Source: Pollutimonas sp036675275 (GTDB taxonomy: Bacteria; Pseudomonadota; Gammaproteobacteria; Burkholderiales; Burkholderiaceae_B). From it: a DNA stretch of 64,000 nucleotides. The stretch's first letter is position 1. Every line of letters starts with the position of its first letter. The notes beneath the pieces are model-generated. The model had not been told where the DNA came from, searched no databases, and saw only the letters and a program-made list of their open reading frames with translations. The stretch lies in NCBI GenBank assembly GCA_036675275.1, contig JAKFFG010000026.1, positions 1-64,000 of the forward strand, in the 5' to 3' direction. The position numbers and the translations under genes were made by a program. Shown here one piece after another: positions 1-7,662 of the stretch.

Positions 1-1
1 C

Positions 2-394
2 CTGAACCTGCCGCTGGTGGGCTTGTGGGTCAAGCTGCTGAATGTGCCATACCGCATTTTGTTCCCCGCCATCCTGGTGTTCTGCACCATCGGTGTATAT
101 TCGCTGAACTACAACGTTTTTGACATCTGGATGACCGCGGCCTTCGGCGCCATCGGCTACCTCTGGAGCAAACTCAAATGCGAAGGCGCGCCCTTGCTGC
201 TTGGCCTGGTGCTTGGACCGATGATGGAAGAGAACTTCCGTCGTGCCTTGCTGCTGGCCCGCGGCGACTACACCACCTTCGTGACCCGGCCTTTGTCGAT
301 GTCCTTGTTGATCGCCGCAGCCATACTTGTGGTGCTGGTGGCGCTTCCTTCCATCCGGAAGAAGCGGCAAGAGGCCTTCGTCGAAGAAGGCTGA
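2..394 (+). CDS. TctA-family tripartite tricarboxylate transporter large permease, 3' part only
   Basis: The reading frame is open from the first bases, so the N-terminal part lies outside the window; about 130 C-terminal residues are visible. They contain hydrophobic helices, the segment GLVLGPMMEENFRRALLLARGD that is typical of the end of TctA permeases (the proline-glycine pair and the E-N-F-R-R run), a last membrane helix and a short basic tail. TctA forms the large membrane subunit of tripartite tricarboxylate transporters, working with a small TctB subunit and a periplasmic TctC/Bug receptor to import carboxylates. A strong intrinsic terminator follows. The substrate cannot be told from this fragment. 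A TctD/TctE-like regulator pair lies about 1 kb downstream, which fits carboxylate-responsive control, but that link is inferred. Confidence 0.9.
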   Translation: MNLPLVGLWVKLLNVPYRILFPAILVFCTIGVYSLNYNVFDIWMTAAFGAIGYLWSKLKCEGAPLLLGLVLGPMMEENFRRALLLARGDYTTFVTRPLSMSLLIAAAILVVLVALPSIRKKRQEAFVEEG

Positions 395-418
395 TGCAAG
401 CGTAATGCAGTAGAAGAA

Positions 419-448
419 AGCGCCACTGTCAAGCAGTGGCGCTTTTTT
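419..448 (+). terminator. Rho-independent terminator after the tctA-like gene
   Basis: A perfect stem AGCGCCACTG / CAGTGGCGCT with loop TCAAG is followed directly by a run of T. It lies 25 bp past the stop codon and separates the permease gene from the dehydrogenase gene downstream. Confidence 0.9.
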
Positions 449-537
449 GTTTCCGCATGCCGGATCGAAAGCCCGTCTTATGAGGTAATCTTATGAATAG
501 AACAACACGAAACTTTCATTAAACGGAGAACAACGAT

Positions 538-1446
538 ATGTCGTCTATCAAAGCCAGGCCTTACGATTCCGTCCCTCAAGCACAGGTAGCCTACCTGGGG
601 CTGGGCGTAATGGGCTTTCCCATGGCGGGGCATCTGGCAGCGTCGGGTCACCAGGTCACGGTCTACAACCGCACATTCGCGAAAGCGGAAGCCTGGGCCC
701 AAGAGTTCGGAGGCAAAGCGGCCCGGACACCAAAAGAAGCCGTGCAAGGCGCCAGCATTGTGTTCTGCTGCGTCGGCAACGACGATGATTTGCGCAGCGT
801 AGTGCTGGGCGAGGATGGCGCATTGGCCGGCATGGCGCCCGGAAGCATCTTTGTCGATCACACCACCGCTTCCGCCGAAGTCGCGCGCGAACTGTACGAG
901 CAAGCCAAAAAGCAACATGTCGGTTTCGTCGACGCGCCGGTATCGGGCGGTCAGGCCGGCGCGATCAACGGAGCGCTTACTGTTATGTGCGGCGGCGAGC
1001 AGGCGCACTTCGACACTGTCAAACCATTGATCAGCGCCTGCGCACAGGCCGTCACCTTGCTGGGCGAATCCGGCGCGGGACAGTTGTGCAAGATGGTCAA
1101 TCAGATCTGCATTGCCGGCCTGGTTCAGGGACTCTCGGAAGGCATCGCCTTCGGACAGGCAGCCAAGCTCGACATGAAGCAGGTTCTGGCGGTCATCAGC
1201 AAGGGTGCGGCACAAAGCTGGCAGATGGAAAATCGCGGCTCAACCATGGTCGATGACAAGTTCGATTTTGGCTTTGCCGTCGACTGGATGCGCAAAGACC
1301 TGGGTCTGGTGCTCAACGAAGCCAAGCGCAACGGCGCTCGCGTTCCGGTAACCGCTTTAGTCGATCAATTCTATGCAGACGTGCAGCACATGGGTGGAAA
1401 CCGCTGGGATACCTCAAGCCTGATCAAACGACTGCAGGCCAAGTAG
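538..1446 (+). CDS. NAD(P)-dependent beta-hydroxyacid dehydrogenase (3-hydroxyisobutyrate dehydrogenase family)
   Basis: A 302-residue protein of the 3-hydroxyisobutyrate dehydrogenase / tartronate semialdehyde reductase family, oxidising a beta-hydroxyacid with NAD(P). The Rossmann motif GLGVMG is at residues 21-26 after a strand, the substrate-binding loop DAPVSGG is at 132-138, and the catalytic lysine sits in GQLCKMVNQ (K185). The C-terminal all-helical domain is complete. The start has the purine-rich AACGGAGAACAACGAT ahead of it. Family members cannot be separated by eye: 3-hydroxyisobutyrate, 2-hydroxy-3-oxopropionate, glyoxylate or succinic semialdehyde are all possible substrates. 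It ends 7 bp from the convergent histidine kinase gene. Confidence 0.88.
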   Translation: MSSIKARPYDSVPQAQVAYLGLGVMGFPMAGHLAASGHQVTVYNRTFAKAEAWAQEFGGKAARTPKEAVQGASIVFCCVGNDDDLRSVVLGEDGALAGMAPGSIFVDHTTASAEVARELYEQAKKQHVGFVDAPVSGGQAGAINGALTVMCGGEQAHFDTVKPLISACAQAVTLLGESGAGQLCKMVNQICIAGLVQGLSEGIAFGQAAKLDMKQVLAVISKGAAQSWQMENRGSTMVDDKFDFGFAVDWMRKDLGLVLNEAKRNGARVPVTALVDQFYADVQHMGGNRWDTSSLIKRLQAK

Positions 1447-1453
1447 GCGCCTG

Positions 1454-2941
1454 TCAGGCCGGATGCTTCGGCAAGATCAGTACCGCGCACAACCCGACGC
1501 CGCCGTCATCGGCGGCGTCGCCGTCTCTCAGCAAAATAGTCCCGCGATTGCGTTGAGCATAGGCGAGCGCTATGGCCAGTCCCAGCCCCGAGCCGCTACC
1601 ACGGTTTCCCTTGCGCGCGGGACCGCCGCGATCAAAACGTATGAATACGCTTTCGCGCAGCGACGCATCCAGGCCGACGCCGTTGTCGCAGACGCTGACC
1701 CAAGCATCGTTACCTTCAATTCCGGCGGAAACCGTTATGGTGCTGCCGTCGCCGGCATGGTTGATGGCGTTGTGCACGAGATTGGAAATCGACTCGTGAA
1801 GCTCGGCATCGCTGCCCAGCACCCACACATGGGCCTGCTCCGGCTCATTGGTCTTCTCGCCGCAGTCGACCCAGCCGAGATCCTGGTGTTTTTCCCGCGC
1901 CAGCGGCAAATACAACAGCACCACCTCGCGAGCCAGCGCGTTGAGGTCCACCTTGGCATGCGGCGCGGCATCGTTGCGACTGGCATGCGCCAGCGATAAC
2001 AGTTGCTCGGTCAGACGCGAAGTCTGGCCCAGTTGACGAATGATCGCGGCAAGCGTTTCACGCATACGGACGATATCCGGTTCGCGCTGAGCATATTGCG
2101 CCTGCGTGCGCATGATCGCCAGCGGCGTGCGCAGCTGGTGCGACGCATCGGCCAGGAACCTGGCCTGCCGATCAAGAACCTGGCGGTATAGGTCGATATG
2201 GTGATTCACCGCCTTTACCAGCGGCACCACTTCGCGCGGCACATGACTGTCGTCCAGAGGCATGAGGTTATCGATGTCGCGCGCCTTGATCTCGCGACGC
2301 AATTCATTCAGTGGCCGCAATGCCCACAGAACGCTCAGCCACACCAGCAATATAGCCAGAAACAGCATGCGGCCATCCCGAAACAAGCCTTCCCGCCATG
2401 CCTGCTGCTGCGTGCGCAGCCGCATGTCCATGCTCTCGCCCACCAACACCACCACCTGCCGATGAAGGCCGTCGTAATGGAGGTCGCGCCAGAGCGCCAC
2501 CATGCGCACCTCGTCGTTACGATACATGGTGTTGTAGAACACCGGCATTCCTTCGTTGTCGGCCAAGTTCTCGGGGCGCGGCAATCCCTGCATCCCCAGG
2601 AGCGTGCGTCCACTGATCTGCTTGCCAGGCGTGCCTGCCAGGCTCAAGACCTTGGGAAGGACTTCTTCGACGTGGAAATATTTTCGATTGCCGGCGCGCG
2701 ACTCCAGCATGACCTGCGCATAGAAGGGAGGATCGATGCGCAGCGTCCCGTCCGGATTGAACTCGACGCTGTTTTCCAGGATTTTGGCGGGCTCCAGCAA
2801 GGCGCTGTCATACACGTCCTGAGTGACGACATTCAAGGCCTGGTAATCGCTGCGGCTGTCGACGAGCAGCAAAGTCACCACACCCGGAATAAGAAGCACC
2901 AGCAGCCAAAAACGGATACCACCACGCACAGTAGAATTCAA
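1454..2941 (-). CDS. Membrane sensor histidine kinase (TctE/QseC-like)
   Basis: A 495-residue two-component sensor. Transmembrane helices lie at about 11-27 and 192-208, enclosing a roughly 165-residue periplasmic sensor region. A HAMP-like linker follows, then the dimerisation/phosphoacceptor box ASHQLRTPLA with H268, and a HATPase domain with the N box (NLVHNAINHA), DNGVG and a glycine-rich GSGLGLAI loop. It is 9 bp downstream of its cognate response regulator on the same strand. The architecture and the sensor-domain style match TctE-type kinases that respond to tricarboxylates. The nearby tctA-like gene supports this, but the ligand is inferred. QseC-like kinases share the same layout. 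Confidence 0.88.
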   Translation of the reverse strand: MNSTVRGGIRFWLLVLLIPGVVTLLLVDSRSDYQALNVVTQDVYDSALLEPAKILENSVEFNPDGTLRIDPPFYAQVMLESRAGNRKYFHVEEVLPKVLSLAGTPGKQISGRTLLGMQGLPRPENLADNEGMPVFYNTMYRNDEVRMVALWRDLHYDGLHRQVVVLVGESMDMRLRTQQQAWREGLFRDGRMLFLAILLVWLSVLWALRPLNELRREIKARDIDNLMPLDDSHVPREVVPLVKAVNHHIDLYRQVLDRQARFLADASHQLRTPLAIMRTQAQYAQREPDIVRMRETLAAIIRQLGQTSRLTEQLLSLAHASRNDAAPHAKVDLNALAREVVLLYLPLAREKHQDLGWVDCGEKTNEPEQAHVWVLGSDAELHESISNLVHNAINHAGDGSTITVSAGIEGNDAWVSVCDNGVGLDASLRESVFIRFDRGGPARKGNRGSGSGLGLAIALAYAQRNRGTILLRDGDAADDGGVGLCAVLILPKHPA

Positions 2942-2950
2942 TACCGGACC

Positions 2951-3628
2951 TCAAACATCATCGAGAATACTTTCAAGCATATAGCCAAGGCCGCGTACCG
3001 TAACAATGCGGACATCGCTGCCGGCAAGCTTCTTGCGCAGACGGTGCAGGACGACTTCGATGGCGTCCGTACTGGATTCACTGTCGTGTTCGAATACCCG
3101 ATTGAATAAATGGCTTTTTTCGACCGGCATCCCGCTGCGGGTGATAAGAACAGCCAGTGCCGCATGCTCGCGCGGAGTGAGATGCAGAATGGCGCCGTCC
3201 AGCGAAAACGCGCGGCTTTCACTATCGTACAGCAGCGATCCGCAGGCCATGCGCGGCGCCTTGCGTCCTCGGCTGCGCCGCACCAGCGCGGCAAGCCTGG
3301 CTTCCAGCTCTTCCAGGGCGAAAGGCTTGGTGAGAAAATCGTCGGCACCCAGATTCAGGCCCCGCACCCGATCCTGCAACGCGCCCTGGGCCGTAAGAAT
3401 CAGCACGGGCGTGACATCGCCACGGTTCCGCATTTCGCGCAGCAGTACCAGCCCATGCTTGTCGGGCAGGCGAAGGTCCATGACAACGGCATCGTAGCCG
3501 GAGCCCTCGAGCATCTGTTCCGCCGTTTGCGCATCGGGTGCGTGCTCGGGCAAAAAGCCGCTTTGCGCAAGCGCCCGTTCGAGCCAGGCCGCCATCTCGC
3601 GTTCGTCTTCAACCAACAGTATGCGCAT
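2951..3628 (-). CDS. OmpR/PhoB-family response regulator (TctD-like)
   Basis: A 225-residue response regulator starting MRILLVEDE. The receiver domain has the acidic pocket E7/D8, phospho-acceptor D51 (in VVMDLRLPD), T79 and K101. The C-terminal winged-helix DNA-binding domain runs from about 130 to 220, including LTPREHAALAVL and VVLHRLRKKL, and ends with the typical VRGLGYML. An in-frame ATG upstream (3673) would add 15 atypical residues and overlap rppH more deeply, so the start at 3628 is preferred. That start overlaps the end of rppH by 20 bp, so rppH, regulator and kinase probably share a transcript. Confidence 0.9.
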   Translation of the reverse strand: MRILLVEDEREMAAWLERALAQSGFLPEHAPDAQTAEQMLEGSGYDAVVMDLRLPDKHGLVLLREMRNRGDVTPVLILTAQGALQDRVRGLNLGADDFLTKPFALEELEARLAALVRRSRGRKAPRMACGSLLYDSESRAFSLDGAILHLTPREHAALAVLITRSGMPVEKSHLFNRVFEHDSESSTDAIEVVLHRLRKKLAGSDVRIVTVRGLGYMLESILDDV

Positions 3629-4175
3629 GACCCTCGTTTTCCGATGACGACAACGCGCGGTGGCCCTGGACACGCTGACGCAAATAGCGGGTTTCTTGCC
3701 CGCGCTTGAAGAGGATCAATGCCAGCTCATTAAGCGCCTGAGTATAGACGTCGCGCTTGAATTCGATAACGGCATCAAGCGGAACCCAATACTGGCTCCA
3801 GCGCCAGGCATCGAATTCCGGACTACGGGTGGCACGCAGACACACGTCGGTGTCCCGGCCCACCATTCTCAACAAAAACCAGATCTGTTTTTGACCTTTA
3901 TAGTGGCCGCGCGAATCTCGCCGAACAAAATTGCTCGGGACGTTATAACGCAGCCAATCACGTGTCCGGCCTAATATACGAACGTGTTCGGGCCGCAAAC
4001 CCACTTCTTCGTGAAGCTCGCGGAACATGGCCTGGACGGGACTTTCCCCGAATTTAATGCCACCTTGCGGGAATTGCCACGCATGCTCCCGAATACGTTT
4101 ACCCCAAAAAACCTCGTTTTTCTGATTTACGAGGATAATGCCGACATTAGGACGGTAGCCTTCACGGTCTAACAT
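3609..4175 (-). CDS. rppH: RNA pyrophosphohydrolase
   Basis: A Nudix hydrolase of 188 residues that removes pyrophosphate from 5'-triphosphorylated mRNA and so starts 5'-end-dependent decay. The N-terminus MLDREGYRPNVGI is the standard RppH start. The complete Nudix box GX5EX7REUXEEXGU is at residues 38-60, with metal ligands in RELHEEVGL. An ATG four codons upstream (4187) is an alternative start, but MLDREGYRPN matches the family better. The gene is divergent from proS, an arrangement I recall from many Burkholderiales. The C-terminal tail is basic and longer than in E. coli RppH, which is common in this group. Confidence 0.94.
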   Translation of the reverse strand: MLDREGYRPNVGIILVNQKNEVFWGKRIREHAWQFPQGGIKFGESPVQAMFRELHEEVGLRPEHVRILGRTRDWLRYNVPSNFVRRDSRGHYKGQKQIWFLLRMVGRDTDVCLRATRSPEFDAWRWSQYWVPLDAVIEFKRDVYTQALNELALILFKRGQETRYLRQRVQGHRALSSSENEGHAHTVG

Positions 4176-4240
4176 GGGCCACCCCAAAGCGAATTCAATA
4201 CAATTACCATTGATTATACGTATCTGTCGAGATCACCACC

Positions 4241-5974
4241 ATGCATGCAAGCAAGTATCACATTAATACCCTCAAAGAAGCACCTGCAGAAGCCGAGGTA
4301 AAAAGCCACCAACTCATGACAAGGGCCGGCATGATACGCAAGGCGGCCGGAGGCATCTACACCTACATGCCCATGGGCCTGAAAGTACTGCGCAAAATCG
4401 AAGCGATCGTTCGCGAAGAAATGAACAAGGCCGGAGCCATCGAGCTGCTGATGCCGGTGGTGCAACCGGCCGAGCTGTGGGTCGAATCAGGCCGCTGGGA
4501 ACAGTACGGCGGCGAGCTTCTGCGGATCAAGGACAGGCACAACCGGGACTTCGTATTGCAGCCCACTTCCGAAGAGGTCATTACCGATATTGCGCGCAAC
4601 GAAATACACAGCTGGCGCCAGCTTCCCCTGAACTTCTATCACATTCAGACGAAATTCCGCGATGAACGGCGCCCCCGCTTCGGCCTGATGCGCGGCCGCG
4701 AATTCACCATGAAAGATGCGTACTCGTTTGACCGGGATGAAGCCACCGCCCAGGCCAGCTACGACACCATGTTCGATGCCTATATGCGTATCTTCGCCCG
4801 TCTTGGACTGGAATTCCGCGCCGTTGCAGCGGACACCGGATCAATCGGAGGGTCGCGCAGCCACGAATTCCAGGTCATCGCCGATACGGGCGAGGATCTT
4901 ATCGTCTACAACCCGGACACTCAGTACGCCGCCAATCTGGAACTGGCCGAAGCACCCTGCCTGTTGGCAGAACGTGGGCCCGCCACCGAGGCGCTGACCA
5001 AAACCGCAACTCCCGATGCGCCCAAATGCGAGATCGTCGCAGAACAATTGAACCGGCCGCTGTCCGACACCGTAAAGTCCATCGTCCTCGCCACCGAGAT
5101 CGAGGACAAGCCCGGCGAAAGCAAGATCTGGCTTTTGCTGCTGCGCGGCGACCATGAACTGAACGAGGTCAAGACGGGCAAGCTGGCCGGCTTCGAGAAC
5201 GGCTATCGATTCGCCACTGAAGAGGAAATCCTGGAGACTTTCGGCTGCATACCGGGTTATCTGGGGCCTATCAATCCTGCCAAGCCCATCACCGTCATCG
5301 CCGATTCCACCGTCGCCAACATGAGCAATTTCATCTGCGGCGCCAATGCCCAGGGCTTTCATTACACCGGCGTCAATTGGGGCCGCGACCTGCCCGAGCC
5401 GCAAGCCTGCGACTTGCGCAACGTAGTCGCCGGCGACCCCGACCCTCAAGGCGGGCAGTTGTCCCTGCAGCGCGGAATAGAAGTCGGCCATGTCTTCTTC
5501 CTGGGAGACAAGTACTCCAAAGCTTTGGGCGCCACTTTCCTGGAAAAGGACGGCAAGCCCGCAACGCTGCAGATGGGTTGCTATGGAATAGGCATCAGCC
5601 GCATCGCGGCCGCCGCCATCGAACAGAACCACGACGACAAGGGAATTATCTGGCCTCTTGCCATCGCGCCTTTTGAAGTGGTCATATGCCCGATGGGTCT
5701 GCAAAAAAGTGAAACAGTCCGCAACGCTGCGGAATCGCTTTACCAGGGGCTGCAGGATGCAGGCGTCGATGTCATACTGGATGACCGCGACACGCGTCCC
5801 GGCATCATGTTTGCAGACTGGGAATTGATTGGCGTTCCCCTGCGCATCACCATAGGAGACCGCGGGCTGAAAGACAATGTCATCGAGGTCCAGACCCGGC
5901 GCGCAGACGCAGCGGCTAAAGTGCCGGTCGAGCAGGTTCTTGCTTACACACTGGACCAGCTAAAATCGTTGTGA
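4241..5974 (+). CDS. proS: Prolyl-tRNA synthetase
   Basis: A 577-residue class II aminoacyl-tRNA synthetase of the bacterial type. Motif 1 lies in the N-terminal third (KVLRKIEAIVREEMNKAGA), motif 2 in FRDERRPRFGLMRGREFTMKDAY (R-E-F-T-M-K-D-A-Y pattern), and motif 3 in the GCYGIGISRIAAA region. A YbaK-like editing domain that hydrolyses mischarged alanyl-tRNA(Pro) is inserted between motifs 2 and 3 (about residues 225-385), and the anticodon-binding domain fills the last 110 residues (VVICPMGLQ, DDRDTRPGIMFADWELIGVPLRITIG). Length and domain order are those of the full-length editing form. Confidence 0.97.
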   Translation: MHASKYHINTLKEAPAEAEVKSHQLMTRAGMIRKAAGGIYTYMPMGLKVLRKIEAIVREEMNKAGAIELLMPVVQPAELWVESGRWEQYGGELLRIKDRHNRDFVLQPTSEEVITDIARNEIHSWRQLPLNFYHIQTKFRDERRPRFGLMRGREFTMKDAYSFDRDEATAQASYDTMFDAYMRIFARLGLEFRAVAADTGSIGGSRSHEFQVIADTGEDLIVYNPDTQYAANLELAEAPCLLAERGPATEALTKTATPDAPKCEIVAEQLNRPLSDTVKSIVLATEIEDKPGESKIWLLLLRGDHELNEVKTGKLAGFENGYRFATEEEILETFGCIPGYLGPINPAKPITVIADSTVANMSNFICGANAQGFHYTGVNWGRDLPEPQACDLRNVVAGDPDPQGGQLSLQRGIEVGHVFFLGDKYSKALGATFLEKDGKPATLQMGCYGIGISRIAAAAIEQNHDDKGIIWPLAIAPFEVVICPMGLQKSETVRNAAESLYQGLQDAGVDVILDDRDTRPGIMFADWELIGVPLRITIGDRGLKDNVIEVQTRRADAAAKVPVEQVLAYTLDQLKSL

Positions 5975-6011
5975 GCGTCCCTGGCGCAAGCTTGCGTCCA
6001 CCGCTCCCAGG

Positions 6012-6034
6012 CATTCCCGCCCACTGCGGGAATG
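6012..6034 (+). other. Perfect hairpin between proS and ybgC
   Basis: CATTCCCGC and GCGGGAATG form a perfect 9-bp stem around the loop CCACT. No T run follows, so it is not a classic terminator. It could be a partial terminator or a 3'-end stabiliser of proS mRNA. The right arm contains the ATG at 6032, which argues that ybgC is translated from the next ATG at 6056. Confidence 0.6.
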
Positions 6035-6055
6035 TCACACCACTTAACTAAAGAC

Positions 6056-6481
6056 ATGGCAACTGAAACACCCGCTGCATTCTCCACATTCGATATTCGC
6101 GTATATTACGAGGACACCGACGCTGGCGGCGTTATGTACTATGCCAATTACTTGAAATTTTTTGAACGAGCCCGAACAGAATGGCTAAGACGTCTGGGTG
6201 TAAACCAATCGGAACTGGCCTCCAAAGAAGATCGGATATTCGTTGTCAAGAAGGTTGAAATACAATATCGCAAACCGGCAAGGCTCGACGACTTGCTTGT
6301 CATACACAGCCAAATCATCCGCCTTGGGCGGGCCTCTATCATCTTTGGCCAGTCCGCCTTGCGCGACGGAGAACTGCTGTGTGAAAGTGAAACGCAAGTC
6401 GGTTGCGTCGACGCGAATACTTTCCGTCCGATCGGGCTTACTCACGAACTTAGAAACCTACTGGAAAAGGCTCAGAACTAA
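6056..6481 (+). CDS. ybgC: YbgC-type acyl-CoA thioesterase of the tol-pal cluster
   Basis: A hotdog-fold thioesterase of about 141 residues. The signature YYEDTDAGGVMYYANY includes the catalytic aspartate, followed by LKFFERARTEWLR. YbgC hydrolyses acyl-CoA or acyl-ACP thioesters and is the conserved first gene of tol-pal clusters; a link to phospholipid metabolism has been reported. It lies 2 bp before tolQ, so the two are probably co-transcribed. An upstream in-frame ATG at 6032 would add eight residues, but it lies inside a perfect hairpin and its GGGA is only one base away. The ATG at 6056 is preceded by a weak CTAAAG. The core is certain; the start is not. Confidence 0.9.
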   Translation: MATETPAAFSTFDIRVYYEDTDAGGVMYYANYLKFFERARTEWLRRLGVNQSELASKEDRIFVVKKVEIQYRKPARLDDLLVIHSQIIRLGRASIIFGQSALRDGELLCESETQVGCVDANTFRPIGLTHELRNLLEKAQN

Positions 6482-6483
6482 CC

Positions 6484-7158
6484 ATGCAAGCCTCTAGCGA
6501 CCTGTCGCTGCTTACTTTATTGCTGGATGCCAGCGTCCCCGTACAACTGGTCATGCTCGTACTGCTCGGTATTTCCGTTTTATCCTGGACTTACATTTTC
6601 AGCAAGCGTTCGGCATTGAAGCGCGCCAATGAACAAACACGGCGTTTCGAAGACGACTTCTGGGCGGGCGGCGACCTGTCCGTCCTTCAGCAAGCGGTTG
6701 CCACGCGCCGCGCTGAACATGGCGCGCTCGCCCGTATTTTTGACGCGGGAATGACCGAATTCGTGAAGGCGCGGCGCAACAGCGCCGGCGGCGAAGCCAT
6801 GCTGGACGGTCCGCGGCGCGCCATGCGCGCCACGTACCAGCGCGAAATGGACAGCCTTGAATCACACCTGAATTTCCTTGCGTCCGCGGGTTCTGTCAGT
6901 CCCTATATCGGCCTGCTGGGTACCGTCTGGGGCATCATGCACGCCTTTATCGGTTTGTCCTCGATGCAGCAGGCCACGCTGTCGGCAGTCGCCCCCGGCA
7001 TTGCCGAGGCGCTGATTGCTACCGCCATCGGCCTTTTTGCCGCTATTCCCGCTGTTGTCGCCTACAACCGGTACACCAACGAGATCGATCGCCTGTCCAT
7101 CCGTTTCGACAGCTTCATCGATGAGTTCCTGAATATCCTGCAACGGCAGGTACGGTAA
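6484..7158 (+). CDS. tolQ: Tol-Pal system proton channel subunit
   Basis: A 224-residue inner-membrane protein of the TolQ/ExbB/MotA family. Three transmembrane helices are visible: near residues 15-37 (VQLVMLVLLGISVLSW), around 140-162 (SPYIGLLGTVWGIMHAFIGL) and 170-195 (IAEALIATAIGLFAAIPAVVAYN). The large cytoplasmic loop lies between helices 1 and 2. With TolR it forms the proton-motive-force-driven motor that energises TolA for outer-membrane constriction at division. It ends in TAATG, overlapping the tolR start by one base, which indicates translational coupling. Confidence 0.97.
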   Translation: MQASSDLSLLTLLLDASVPVQLVMLVLLGISVLSWTYIFSKRSALKRANEQTRRFEDDFWAGGDLSVLQQAVATRRAEHGALARIFDAGMTEFVKARRNSAGGEAMLDGPRRAMRATYQREMDSLESHLNFLASAGSVSPYIGLLGTVWGIMHAFIGLSSMQQATLSAVAPGIAEALIATAIGLFAAIPAVVAYNRYTNEIDRLSIRFDSFIDEFLNILQRQVR

Positions 7159-7601
7159 TGCCTTCCGCACGCGGCAGCAGCCGCTCCCGCCGTCTGAAGA
7201 ACGAAATCAACGTCGTACCTTATATTGACGTCATGCTCGTGCTCCTGGTCATTTTCATGGTCACCGCGCCAATGATTACACCAGGTCTGATCGAACTGCC
7301 TTCCGTGGGCAGTGCCGCCGAAGTCCCGGCCAAACCGGTGGAGGTCGAGATAGGCGAAGACGGTACCATCTCATTGCGCGTGCGCGATGCGGGTGCCAAC
7401 TTTGAAAAGATCAACAGCCAGAACCTGGTTTCAGAAGTGAAATCCCGAATCACCGCCGACACACCGGTCGTTATTGCCGCCGACGGAAGAGTTCCGTACG
7501 ATACGGTCATGAAGGTCATGGACCAACTGCGCACCAGTGGCGTGACCCGACTAGGGCTGCTCGTGGATCAGAAAGCCAGCTCGGAACCGATAACGAATTA
7601 G
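7158..7601 (+). CDS. tolR: Tol-Pal system protein TolR
   Basis: A 147-residue ExbD/TolR family protein. A basic cytoplasmic N-terminus (SSRSRRLKNEINVVPY) precedes the single transmembrane helix beginning IDVMLVLLVIFMV, whose aspartate is the conserved proton-path residue. A periplasmic domain follows, ending in the typical GVTRLGLLV. It pairs with TolQ in the motor complex. The start overlaps the tolQ stop codon. Confidence 0.96.
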   Translation: MPSARGSSRSRRLKNEINVVPYIDVMLVLLVIFMVTAPMITPGLIELPSVGSAAEVPAKPVEVEIGEDGTISLRVRDAGANFEKINSQNLVSEVKSRITADTPVVIAADGRVPYDTVMKVMDQLRTSGVTRLGLLVDQKASSEPITN

Positions 7602-7614
7602 GCGGGAGCCCAGG

Positions 7615-7640
7615 CGCCTGCCGCTACCTCGCGGCAGGCG
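7615..7640 (+). other. Perfect 10-bp hairpin between tolR and tolA
   Basis: CGCCTGCCGC and GCGGCAGGCG pair perfectly around the loop TACCTC, 13 bp after the tolR stop and about 20 bp before the tolA start. There is no T tract, so it may be an mRNA processing/stability element or a weak attenuator that sets the TolQR:TolA ratio. Confidence 0.6.
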
Positions 7641-7662
7641 AAGGCTGACCTCACGCAACTTG

